From Pseudomonadota bacterium (GTDB lineage Bacteria > Pseudomonadota > Alphaproteobacteria > JACQOE01), in assembly GCA_016202695.1 (NCBI GenBank), contig JACQOE010000048.1, forward strand, positions 47,334-111,333: DNA of 64,000 nucleotides, read 5' to 3'. Each line of letters opens with the position of its first letter. Within the stretch, counting starts at the first letter, position 1. The notes under the pieces were generated by a model, which saw nothing but the letters and a program-made list of their open reading frames with translations, ran no database searches and had not been told where the DNA came from. This document shows, one piece after another, positions 36,175-44,147 of the stretch. The translations under genes were made by a program, and so were the position numbers.

Positions 36175-36870
36175 ATGCAACTCGCATCCGCGGCGTTGTC
36201 GCGCGATCGGGCCTACGGGCGGCTGCGCGATCTGATTCTCGGCGCCGAATTCGATCTCGAGCGTCCGCTCTCCGAGCGCGGGCTCGCCTCGATACTGGGA
36301 ATGGGGCGGATGCCGGTCCGCGAGGCGCTCAAGAACCTCGCCCGCGATGGCCTGCTCGCGGTCGTCCCGGGGAGGGGCACCTTCGTCCGCCAGCTCAGCC
36401 TCGACGAGGTGCGCGAGATTTACGAGGTCCGCCACGCGGTCGAGGGCATGGCGGCGTTCCTCGCCGCGCAACGCGGGGCCAGCGCCGGGCTTCGCGCCTT
36501 CGCGCCCCGGCTGAAGGGGCTGCTGCGCCAGGGCGAGGCGGCCGACGTCGCCGAGGTGCAGGCGGTCGGCTGGGCCTTCCACGACGAGATGGTGCGGGCC
36601 GCCGGCAACCGCCTGCTCGCCTCCATCTACGCCTCGCTCCGCCTGCAGACCGCGCTCGCGCTCAGGCTTACCCGCGAGCACGATCCCGCCCGCGTGCGCA
36701 GCACCACCACCGAGCACCTCTCGGTGCTGACCGCGATCGAGGCCGGGGAGCCGGCCGAGGCCGAGCGGCGCATGTACTACCACCTCGCTCGGGCGATGGA
36801 GGCGCGGGTGCGCATCTTCGCCCGCCTCAAGGGCCACTCGCTGCAGGCGGAAGGGGGAGGCCCCGGATGA
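36175..36870 (+). CDS. GntR-family transcriptional regulator (FCD/FadR subfamily)
   Basis: 231 residues: winged helix (RDRAYGRLRDLILGAEFDLERPLSERGLASILGMGRMPVREALKNLARDGLL) and an FCD ligand domain (EIYEVRHAVEGMAAFLAA, FHDEMVRAAGNRLL, EHLSVLTAIEAGEPAEAERRMYYHL), whose histidines usually bind a metal that contacts a carboxylate ligand. No ribosome site precedes the ATG; the palindromic operator touches it, so the mRNA may be leaderless and autoregulated. Its TGA overlaps the ATG of the threonine-synthase-like gene. Confidence 0.9.
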   Translation: MQLASAALSRDRAYGRLRDLILGAEFDLERPLSERGLASILGMGRMPVREALKNLARDGLLAVVPGRGTFVRQLSLDEVREIYEVRHAVEGMAAFLAAQRGASAGLRAFAPRLKGLLRQGEAADVAEVQAVGWAFHDEMVRAAGNRLLASIYASLRLQTALALRLTREHDPARVRSTTTEHLSVLTAIEAGEPAEAERRMYYHLARAMEARVRIFARLKGHSLQAEGGGPG

Positions 36871-38099
36871 CCTATCTCACCCACCTCGAATGCACCGTCT
36901 GCGGCACCCGGCTTTCCGCCGACCGGCCGCGGTCGAACACCTGCAAGGAAGGCGGCGTCCTCGAGGCGCGGTACGACCTTGCCCGCGCCCGGCGCGAGCT
37001 CGACCGCGACGCCATCGCCCGCGGCCCGGCGACGATGTGGCGCTACGGGCCGCTCCTGCCGGTGCGTTCGCCCGCGGCGGTCGTCTCGCTGGCCGAGGGC
37101 TGGACGCCGATGCTCCGCGCGCCGGCGCTCGAGCGCGAGCTCGGGCTCGCCGAGCTCTGGATCAAGGACGAGGGGCGCAACCCCTCGGGCTCGTTCAAGG
37201 ACCGGGGCGCCAGTGTCGCGGTCAGCAAGCTCCGCGAGTTCGGCGTCGAGACCGTGGTCCACAACAGCTCCGGCAATGCCGGCGCCGCCTGGGGCCTCTA
37301 CGCGGCGCGCGCCGGCATCGCCTGCGTCAACCTCCTGTCCGGGGACGCGCTGCCCTCGACCGTGAAGCAGGCGGGGCTCGCGGGCTCAAAGGTGTTCCTG
37401 TTCGACGGGCGCTGGCAGGAATCGGGGGCCACGATCGAGCGCGCCGTGCGGCGCCACGGCTGGTTCAACATCGGCACCCTCAAGGAGCCCTACCGTCTCG
37501 AAGGCAAGAAGACGATGGGCTACGAGATCTGCGAGCAGCTGGGCTGGGAGTTTCCCGACATGGTGGTCTATCCCACCAGCGGCGCGCTCGGCGCGATCGC
37601 CATCTTCAAGGCCTTTCGCGAGCTGGCCGAGCTCGGCTGGGTCGCCGGCGGGCGCCGGCCCCGCCTGCTCGCCGTCCAGTACGAGGGCTGCGCGCCGATC
37701 GTGAGGGCCTTTCGCGAGGGCCGCGAGCGGCCCGAGCGCTGGGAAGCCGACCTCGACGTGCCGCCGGGAGGGCTGAAATCGCCGGCGCCGCCGGGCGGGC
37801 GCGAGGTCTTGAAGATACTGCGCGAGACCCGCGGGGCGGCGATCGCGGTTTCCGCGCCCGAGGCGGTGCGGGCGGCGGCCGAGATCGCCCGCCGCGAGGG
37901 CATCTTCGCCTGCCCGGAGGGAGCGACGACGCTGGTGGGTCTCAGGCGCGCGCTGGCCGAGGGCCTGGTCGGGCGGCACGAGCGGATCGTGCTCATGAAC
38001 ACCGCCTCCGGGCTCAAGTCGGTTCCCGTGCTCCCCGAGGCCGAGGTGGCGCGGATACCCGCCGGCGACGACCTCCCGGCCTTGCCGGCGGCGGGCTGA
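36867..38099 (+). CDS. Threonine synthase-like PLP enzyme
   Basis: 410 residues, fold-type II PLP family. The N-terminal Cys pattern ECTVCGTRLSADRPRSNTC looks like a zinc ribbon. The PLP lysine is in NPSGSFKDRGASVAV, the glycine loop in NSSGNAGAAWGLYAARAG, and PTSGALGAIAIFKAF and CPEGATTLVGLRRAL follow. Threonine synthase uses O-phosphohomoserine; paralogues make cysteate from phosphoserine and sulfite or act on other substrates. GGGGGAGG is well placed before ATG 36867, which overlaps the gntR stop. Co-transcribed with the GntR gene; a dedicated catabolic paralogue is likelier than the biosynthetic enzyme. Confidence 0.85.
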   Translation: MTYLTHLECTVCGTRLSADRPRSNTCKEGGVLEARYDLARARRELDRDAIARGPATMWRYGPLLPVRSPAAVVSLAEGWTPMLRAPALERELGLAELWIKDEGRNPSGSFKDRGASVAVSKLREFGVETVVHNSSGNAGAAWGLYAARAGIACVNLLSGDALPSTVKQAGLAGSKVFLFDGRWQESGATIERAVRRHGWFNIGTLKEPYRLEGKKTMGYEICEQLGWEFPDMVVYPTSGALGAIAIFKAFRELAELGWVAGGRRPRLLAVQYEGCAPIVRAFREGRERPERWEADLDVPPGGLKSPAPPGGREVLKILRETRGAAIAVSAPEAVRAAAEIARREGIFACPEGATTLVGLRRALAEGLVGRHERIVLMNTASGLKSVPVLPEAEVARIPAGDDLPALPAAG

Positions 38100-38157
38100 G
38101 CCTGGCGCAAGGATTTGGCCGCCCAAGGACCCGATACCAGTGGCAAAGGAAGGACCG

Positions 38158-39342
38158 ATGAACAAGAGAGCGACGACCGCCCGGGCGGGCACCCCGCGCG
38201 AGCCCCGCCCGGCGCCGGACTGGGAGGGGCTTCGCCGCGAGTTCCCGACCACCGGGCGCCTCGCCTATCTCGACCTCGCCCGCAAGGCGATCCTGCCCCG
38301 GCGGGTGGAGGGGGCGATCGGCGAGTGGATGACCGACGTCTACGAGCGCGGCGGCGAGGACGCCTTCGCGATGGACCCGATCGAGGAGACCCGCCGCACC
38401 GTCGCCCGGCTGGTGGGGGCGCCCGCGAACACCATCGCGCTGGTGAAGAACACCTCGGAGGGGATCAACATCGTCGCCAACGGGCTCGATCTCAAGCCCG
38501 GCGACAACGTGGTGATCGGCGAGTGCGAGCACGAGAACAACACCTTTCCCTGGCGCCATCACGAGGCCCGGGGCGTCGAGGTGCGGGTCGTCCGCGCCGA
38601 GCCCGACGGGAGCATCGCCCCTTCGGCCTACGCCGGGCGGATCGATTCGCGCACCCGCGTCCTGAGCTGCGCCTGGGTGACCTACGGCACCGGCTTTCGC
38701 AGCGATCTCGAGGCGCTCTCGGCGCTTTGCCGCGAGCGGGGCGTGCGGCTGATCGTCGATGGCGTGCAGGCGGTGGGGATTCTCGATCGCCCGATCGGCG
38801 AGCTCGGCGTGGACGCGCTCGCCTGCGGCGGCCACAAGGCCCTCTTCAGCCTGGCCGGCGCCGGGTTCCTCTACGTGAGCGAGGGGCTGATCGGCGAGCT
38901 TCGGCCGCCCTACGCGGCGAAGTTCAGCTTCTCCTCCAACGATCGCCGGCAGAAGCCGCTGGCGCTCGCCGCCGACGCGCATCGCTTCGAGTACGGCAAC
39001 CCCAACTTCCTCGGCTGCTGGGTCCAGCGCCGCTCGGCCGAGTTCCTGATGGAGGTGGGCCTTGCCAACATCGAGCGGCGGGTGCGCGCGCTCACCACCT
39101 ACCTGATCGAGCGGGCCGACGCCCTCGGCCTCAAGGTCGCGACCCCGCGACCCTGGGACCAGCGTGCCGGAATCGTCAGCTTCGATGTTCCCGGCGATCC
39201 CACGGCCACCGTCCGGCGCCTCAAGTCCGAGGGAGTCGTCGTCAGCGTCAAGGACGGGCGCATCCGGGCGAGCTGCCACTTCTTCAACAACGAGGCGGAC
39301 CTCGACCGTCTGCTCGCCGGGCTCCGCCGGTCGAATGCCTGA
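38158..39342 (+). CDS. Class V aminotransferase (cysteine desulfurase-like fold)
   Basis: 394 residues. LVKNTSEGINIVANGLDLKPGDNVV, HENNTFPWRH, LIVDGVQAVGILDRPIGELGVDALACGGHKALFSLAGAGFLYV with the PLP Lys after GGH, and a C-terminal domain ending RASCHFFNNEADLDRLL. Could be an aminotransferase, an isopenicillin-N-epimerase-like enzyme or a selenocysteine-lyase type; there is no catalytic Cys loop typical of desulfurases. AAGGAAGGACCG before ATG 38158 decides the start over a GTG six codons upstream. Follows the threonine-synthase-like gene in the same direction after 58 bp. Confidence 0.86.
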   Translation: MNKRATTARAGTPREPRPAPDWEGLRREFPTTGRLAYLDLARKAILPRRVEGAIGEWMTDVYERGGEDAFAMDPIEETRRTVARLVGAPANTIALVKNTSEGINIVANGLDLKPGDNVVIGECEHENNTFPWRHHEARGVEVRVVRAEPDGSIAPSAYAGRIDSRTRVLSCAWVTYGTGFRSDLEALSALCRERGVRLIVDGVQAVGILDRPIGELGVDALACGGHKALFSLAGAGFLYVSEGLIGELRPPYAAKFSFSSNDRRQKPLALAADAHRFEYGNPNFLGCWVQRRSAEFLMEVGLANIERRVRALTTYLIERADALGLKVATPRPWDQRAGIVSFDVPGDPTATVRRLKSEGVVVSVKDGRIRASCHFFNNEADLDRLLAGLRRSNA

Positions 39343-39376
39343 GGCGGCGGCAGGGGAACGGGGGCGGGGCGCGGCG

Positions 39377-40540
39377 ATGACCGGCGAAGACGACCTCGCC
39401 GCCGCCCTCGCCGGCCTCCTCTGCGACCTCATCGCCATCCCCTCCCCCTACCCGCCGGGCGACACCCGCGAGATCGCCGGCTACGCCGCCGCGCGGCTCC
39501 GGCGCGCGGGCTACGCGGTCGAGGTGCCGAGCCGGCGGGACGGGATCGACAACGTGGTCGCCCGGCTGGGCGGCGGTCGCCCCTCGCTGGTCTTCAACGC
39601 GCATGTGGACACCGTCGCCCCCGGCCCGCGCGAGGCCTGGCGGAGCGATCCCTATCGCGGCACGGTGCGCGAGGGCGCGGTCCACGGGCTCGGGGCCGGC
39701 AACTGCAAGGGCTCGATGGCGGTGCAGCTCTGGCTGGCTGACGAGATCGCGCGCGCGGGCGGGCCGGCCCGGGGCGAGGTGGTCTTCACCTTCGTCGGCG
39801 ACGAGGAGCGCCTGGGGCCCGACGGCCTTCGCTTCCTCCGCGAGGGCGGCCGGGTCGCGCCCGACATGCTGGTGCTCGGCGGCCAGACCGAGAACCAGTT
39901 GATCGTCGAGGAGCGGGGCGTGCTGTGGGCGCGGATCGTCGCCCACGGCCGGGCGGCCCACGCCGGCAAGCCGCAGGCGGGAGAGAACGCCATCCTCCGC
40001 ATGCTGCGCCTGGTCGGCGCGCTGGAGGGGGTGCTCGGCCCGCGTCTGGCCCGGCGCGGGACCCTCGGCAAGCCCGCGACCATGAGCCTCGGCACCATCC
40101 GCGGGGGCGAGAACGCCAACGTCGTGCCGAGCCGCTGCGTGGCCGAGATCGACCGCCGGCTCGTGCCCGGCGAGAGCGTCGAGGCGGCCTTCGCCGAGAT
40201 CGAGTCGGCGCTCGCCGGCGCGGGCGAGCCGCCGGCGAGCTATGAGGTGGAGCTGCTGACCGGGACAAGCGGTTTCTCCTCGCCGATCGACGGCCCCTGC
40301 GTCGCCGCGTTCCGGCGCGCGATCGAGGGCCGCCTCGGCCGGCCGGCGCGCTTCATCGACGCCACCGGGGTGAGCGACGGGCGGCACTTCGCCGGCGATC
40401 GGATCGAGATCCTGACCTTCGGCCCGGGATCGGGCGCGGAAGGCCACGCCGCGAACGAATCGGTCGCGGTGCGCGACCTGGTGGACGCCGCCGTCATCCA
40501 GCGCGAGGTGGTGCGCGAGCTGCTCGGCCTTCGCCGGTAG
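39377..40540 (+). CDS. M20-family metallohydrolase (ArgE/DapE/ACY1-like)
   Basis: 387 residues. FNAHVDTVAPGP carries the first metal His/Asp, GAGNCKGSMAV the bridging region (Asn where many members have Asp), FVGDEERLGPDG the catalytic Glu pair, and GENANVVPSRCVAEIDRRLVPGES the dimerisation-domain boundary. The DapE/ArgE-type 'GADMKG' motif is GAGNCKG here, an uncommon change at a metal-adjacent position. Probably removes an acyl or amide group from an amino acid. The start could also be an ATG at 39335 overlapping the previous gene; neither has a strong ribosome site. Last gene of the GntR-led unit. Confidence 0.83.
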   Translation: MTGEDDLAAALAGLLCDLIAIPSPYPPGDTREIAGYAAARLRRAGYAVEVPSRRDGIDNVVARLGGGRPSLVFNAHVDTVAPGPREAWRSDPYRGTVREGAVHGLGAGNCKGSMAVQLWLADEIARAGGPARGEVVFTFVGDEERLGPDGLRFLREGGRVAPDMLVLGGQTENQLIVEERGVLWARIVAHGRAAHAGKPQAGENAILRMLRLVGALEGVLGPRLARRGTLGKPATMSLGTIRGGENANVVPSRCVAEIDRRLVPGESVEAAFAEIESALAGAGEPPASYEVELLTGTSGFSSPIDGPCVAAFRRAIEGRLGRPARFIDATGVSDGRHFAGDRIEILTFGPGSGAEGHAANESVAVRDLVDAAVIQREVVRELLGLRR

Positions 40541-40556
40541 GCGGCCCGCCGGGGGC

Positions 40557-41225
40557 TCAGCCCTCGGTCATCAGGGCCGAGAAGCGGACCGGCAGGATCG
40601 GGGTCATCTTCGTCCGTCCGCCTTCGTTCTTCTCCACCAGCAGGAGCTCCTGCGCGTTCTCGATCCCGGCCGGGACGACCATCCGGCCGCCGGGCTTGAG
40701 CTGGGAGATGAGCATCGGGGGAACGAGCTCGGGCGCGGCGGCGACGAGAATCTTGTCGAAGGGCGCGTGCTCCGCCCAGCCGCGCGAGCCGTCGCCCACC
40801 CGGAGCGAGACGTTCCTGCACTTCAGACGCTCGAACCGCCGGCGCGCCCCGGTCGCCAGCTCCTCGATGATCTCGACCGTGTAGACCTGCTGAACGAGCT
40901 CGGCGAGGACCGCCGCGTGATAGCCGAGCCCGCTTCCCACCTCGAGCACGACGTCGCCGCCCTCGAGGTCCAGGAGATCGGTCATCAGGGCGACCATGAA
41001 GGGCTGCGAGATCGTCTTGCCGAAGCCGATCGGGAGCGGCGAGTTGACGTAGGCGTAGGGCTGGATCTCGACCGGAACGAACTCGTGGCGTGGGATCTTG
41101 CCCATCACCGCGAGCACGCGCTCGCTGAGCGCCTCGCGGCCGGTCTCCTGGCTCACCAGCCGGGTATGGGCGACGATCTCCTCGACCATCGCCTGACGGA
41201 GCACCGTGAAGGCGGCCTCGTTCAT
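40557..41225 (-). CDS. Protein-L-isoaspartate O-methyltransferase-like protein
   Basis: 222 residues, PCMT family: VMGKIPRHEFVPVEIQPYAYVNSPLPIGFGKTISQPFMVALMTDLL, AdoMet-binding VLEVGSGLGYHAAVLAELV, FDKILVAAAPELVPPMLISQLKPGGRMVVPAG. It repairs isoaspartyl residues or belongs to a related PCMT-like group. The N-terminus is a short helix (VLRQAMVEEIVAHTRLV). ATG 41225 has only a weak purine run; a longer frame upstream is unlikely since it crosses two hairpins. Convergent with the M20 gene. Confidence 0.85.
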   Translation of the reverse strand: MNEAAFTVLRQAMVEEIVAHTRLVSQETGREALSERVLAVMGKIPRHEFVPVEIQPYAYVNSPLPIGFGKTISQPFMVALMTDLLDLEGGDVVLEVGSGLGYHAAVLAELVQQVYTVEIIEELATGARRRFERLKCRNVSLRVGDGSRGWAEHAPFDKILVAAAPELVPPMLISQLKPGGRMVVPAGIENAQELLLVEKNEGGRTKMTPILPVRFSALMTEG

Positions 41226-41247
41226 GCCCGCGCCCCATTCCGCGCGT

Positions 41248-41296
41248 CGGGTCGGCCTCGACCCGGACCCTGCGGCCGATCGCGCGGTCGATCGGC
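41248..41296. promoter_or_regulatory. Two tandem hairpins in the PIMT leader
   Basis: CGGGTCG-4-CGACCCG at 41248-41265 and GCCGATCG-6-CGATCGGC at 41275-41296, both perfect, 23-71 bp upstream of the methyltransferase start. TAATCTAGGTTA a little further out (41327-41338) is AT-rich and may hold the promoter. They could influence translation or terminate leftward transcripts from the flavoprotein operon. Confidence 0.35.
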
Positions 41297-41430
41297 GCGC
41301 CCCGGGGGCCGACACCCGATCAAGCATAATCTAGGTTAGGGGCGGGCGAAATCCACTGTCCGGCCCTGCCCCCGGGCGCGACGGGCGGCAGGTTGCCGCG
41401 CGAGCGCGCGGTGGTTCCATCGCCAAGGGC

Positions 41431-43176
41431 TCAGGCGCAGCCGAAGCAGACGTGCGTGGCCCAGCCCGGGTCCATACCGGGGTGGTCGGAGCGATAGTGC
41501 GCACCGCGCGACTCGGTTCTGAGGCGCGCCGCCTCGAGGAGGAGGCGGGCGAGGGCGAGCATGCCGGCGAGCCGGAAGCGGACCCGCGGGTCGACCACCC
41601 CCGCGCTCAGACCTCCCGCCTCGGCTGCCAGGCTCTCCCAGGCGGCGAGGGCGTCGCGGATGCGCTCCTCGCTCCGCACGATTCCGGCGCCCCGCTCGAC
41701 CAGGGCGTTGAGCCGGGTGCGGAAGGCGGCGGCGTCGAGCGGCGCCCCGTCGCCGATGGAGCTGCCCGTCGGCGGGGCGAGCGCCAGGGGCAGGGTGGCG
41801 AGCGCCTCGCGCGGGCCCTCCGTTCGCGGGTCCGCCGCCAGCCAGGCCGTGACCGCCCGTCCCTCGGTGCCGCGCCGCGCGCGGGCGGGACGAGCGGCGC
41901 CGGCGAAGGCCGCGGCGGCCAGCCCGGCGCGGTGGCCGAACACCGCGCCCTCGGTGAGGCCCTGGCTGTTCAGCCGGGTGGCGCCGTGGAGCCCGGCCGC
42001 CGCCTCGCCGGCGGCGAACAGGCCGGCCACCCCGGTGCCCCCGTCGACGTCGACGGCGATCCCGCCCATCGCGAAGTGCATCTCCGGGGCGACCTCGACC
42101 GGACTCGCGAAGGGGTCGATTCCAGCCGCCTCGACCTTCCTCAGGAATCGGCCCGAGACCTGTTCGACGATGCGCCGCTCGACGCCGGACATGTCGAGAA
42201 AGACGCCGCCGTGCGGGCTCGCCCGGCCCTCGGCGATCTCGGTGTAGAGGGCGCGCGCCATCACGTCGCGGGTCGCCCCCTCCATGCGCCCGGGATCGTA
42301 GCGGCGCATGAACCGCTCGCCCCGCGAGTTGACGAGCCGGACCCCGTCCTGGGCGAGGAGCCCGCCGCCGGTGGAAACGCCGCGCAGCTCCGGCGGATGG
42401 CAGAGAGTCGTCGGGGTGAACTGGAGGAACTCGAGGTCGGCAAGGACGCAGCCGGCGCGAAGCGCGAGCAGGTAGCCGCTGCCGGTCGCCAGGGGGTGGT
42501 TGCTGGTGAAACGGAAGAGCTGGCCGAGCCCGCCGGTGGCGAGCACGACCGCGCCCGCCTCCATCTCGACCAGCCGCCCGCGCGCATCGATGAAGGCGAC
42601 CCCGGTCACGCGCCCGTCGCGCGCCTGCGCGAGCGCGGTCACGGTCGCCCCCTCGACCACCGAGACGCCGCGCTCGCGCACCCGTTCGCTCAGCGGGCCG
42701 ACGAGATGGCGCGTCCCGCCCCCCTCGCAGCGCACCGAGCGCGGCCGCGAGTGACCGGGAACGGCGAACAGCTCGGGCCGGCCGTCCTTGAGCGCGAAGC
42801 GCGCGCCGAGCGCGGCGAGGCGATGGATGGCGGCGGCCGATTCGGCGATGAAGACGTCGGCGAGATCGGGGAACAGAAGGTCGCGCGCCGCCCGGCGCAT
42901 GTCGGCGAGGTGCAGCTCGGGACTGTCCGACGCATCGAGTCCGGTCTGCGCCGCGAGCCCGCCGCTGGCGAGCGCGGTGTTGCCGCTCTCGCCGAGCCGG
43001 TCCTCGAGGAGGAGGGCGACCTCCGCCCCCGCCTCGCGGGCGGCGAGCGCGGCGCACATGCCGGCGATCCCGCCGCCGACGACCGCTACTCGCGCGCCTC
43101 GCGCCCGCCGGCGAGGCGACCGGGCGGCCCGCGCCTCCGGCGCGGTCGCGGCCTCGGTGGTCCGGCGCCCGTTCAA
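41431..43176 (-). CDS. Fumarate reductase/L-aspartate oxidase-like flavoprotein
   Basis: 581 residues. FAD-binding VAVVGGGIAGMCAALAAREAGAEV, ESGNTALASGGLAAQTG, VVLATGGLGQLFRFTSNHPLATGSGYLLALRAG, EMHFAMGGIAVDVDG, LFAAGEAAAGLHGATRLNSQGLTEGAVFG, and a C-terminal helical domain (ESRGAHYRSDHPGMDPGW) of the NadB/SdhA type. The substrate-binding QFHPT motif of SdhA/FrdA/NadB is QFTPT here, losing the His, so the substrate probably differs from aspartate or succinate. No [2Fe-2S] subunit is nearby. TTG start at 43176 within TTGA overlaps the stop of the ComA-like gene, with GGAAAAAGTGAAG upstream. Confidence 0.85.
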   Translation of the reverse strand: MNGRRTTEAATAPEARAARSPRRRARGARVAVVGGGIAGMCAALAAREAGAEVALLLEDRLGESGNTALASGGLAAQTGLDASDSPELHLADMRRAARDLLFPDLADVFIAESAAAIHRLAALGARFALKDGRPELFAVPGHSRPRSVRCEGGGTRHLVGPLSERVRERGVSVVEGATVTALAQARDGRVTGVAFIDARGRLVEMEAGAVVLATGGLGQLFRFTSNHPLATGSGYLLALRAGCVLADLEFLQFTPTTLCHPPELRGVSTGGGLLAQDGVRLVNSRGERFMRRYDPGRMEGATRDVMARALYTEIAEGRASPHGGVFLDMSGVERRIVEQVSGRFLRKVEAAGIDPFASPVEVAPEMHFAMGGIAVDVDGGTGVAGLFAAGEAAAGLHGATRLNSQGLTEGAVFGHRAGLAAAAFAGAARPARARRGTEGRAVTAWLAADPRTEGPREALATLPLALAPPTGSSIGDGAPLDAAAFRTRLNALVERGAGIVRSEERIRDALAAWESLAAEAGGLSAGVVDPRVRFRLAGMLALARLLLEAARLRTESRGAHYRSDHPGMDPGWATHVCFGCA

Positions 43177-43973
43177 CGCTTCACTTTTTCCGACAGCCAG
43201 GTGTAGCCGCCCTCGCGGCTCATCGACAGGCGCGTGGCCTCGAGCTTGGCGATGTAGTTGGGCTCGAGGTTGGGGCCCAGGTTCACGTCCGGGCCGAAGG
43301 TGCGGATCAGCCACGCCTGATGCGGCACCGCCTCCGCCTCCCACACGATCCGCTCCGGGGGCACCCGCTTCGCCAGTTCCACGAGTCTCCGCGCCTCCTT
43401 GTTCTCGCCCCTCGCCCCGAGCGAGTGCTCGATCAGCGAGCGCTCGATGATGACCAGGTCGCAGTCGACCTCGAGGAGGGCGGCGATGTCGGCCACGGCC
43501 ATGTCGACGTCGATCGGGCCCTCGGGATACTTCTCTCCCACCTCGAACAGCACCTTGAGGCCGTGCGCCTTGGCCCGCCGCACCGCCCCGACCTTGTCGT
43601 CGCGGCTGAGGGGGACGATGTTCTCGGAGCACTCGACGGCGGTGAAGCCCATGCGCCGCAGCGTCTCGAAGGTGCGGTCCACCTTGCTCTGAACGTGGGC
43701 GATCTCGAAGACGATCCCGCCCGGGTTCACGTCGATCTGGTTGACCGCGTACAGCTTGACCTTGCGCATCAGGAGGTGGTTCGGGTCCAGCGGCGCGGTC
43801 AGGGTGAAGATGTGGCGGAGCTTGATGTAGTCGATGAAGGCGCCGACCGACTCCATCCAGTCCTCGGCTTCGGAGTAGCCGATGCCGTAGTCGCGGGCGA
43901 GCGTGAGCCCTCGGCCGCGGGGCTTGGCCGAACGGGTGGGGATTTCGAGGAAGTGCAGGGCTCGCTGGCTCAT
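43173..43973 (-). CDS. Phosphosulfolactate synthase-like protein (ComA family)
   Basis: 266 residues. RGRGLTLARDYGIGYSEAEDWMESVGAFIDYIKL, a barrel-forming body (TLRRMGFTAVECSENIVPL, CDLVIIERSLIEHS) and the C-terminal signature RIVWEAEAVPHQAWLIRTFG followed by DVNLGPNLEPNYIAKLEATR match ComA, which adds sulfite to phosphoenolpyruvate in coenzyme M synthesis. Homologues also occur in plants and bacteria without coenzyme M. GGAGACCCC precedes ATG 43973. It lies 174 bp after the FBP aldolase/phosphatase gene and is coupled to the flavoprotein gene downstream. Whether the second substrate is sulfite is not shown by sequence. Confidence 0.82.
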   Translation of the reverse strand: MSQRALHFLEIPTRSAKPRGRGLTLARDYGIGYSEAEDWMESVGAFIDYIKLRHIFTLTAPLDPNHLLMRKVKLYAVNQIDVNPGGIVFEIAHVQSKVDRTFETLRRMGFTAVECSENIVPLSRDDKVGAVRRAKAHGLKVLFEVGEKYPEGPIDVDMAVADIAALLEVDCDLVIIERSLIEHSLGARGENKEARRLVELAKRVPPERIVWEAEAVPHQAWLIRTFGPDVNLGPNLEPNYIAKLEATRLSMSREGGYTWLSEKVKR

Positions 43974-44147
43974 GGGGTCTCCGCGGATCTGTTCGATGGG
44001 CCGGCGGCGGGGCGCCGCCGATGCGCTCTGAGGAGCGCCTACAATAGGGTCGGCCGGCGGGCCCGTCCACCGGCGAACGCCCGCTCCGGCCGCGCGGCGC
44101 GCCTCGCCAGCGCGCAACGCGGCCGGCTCCACTTGGTTGGGACAGGC

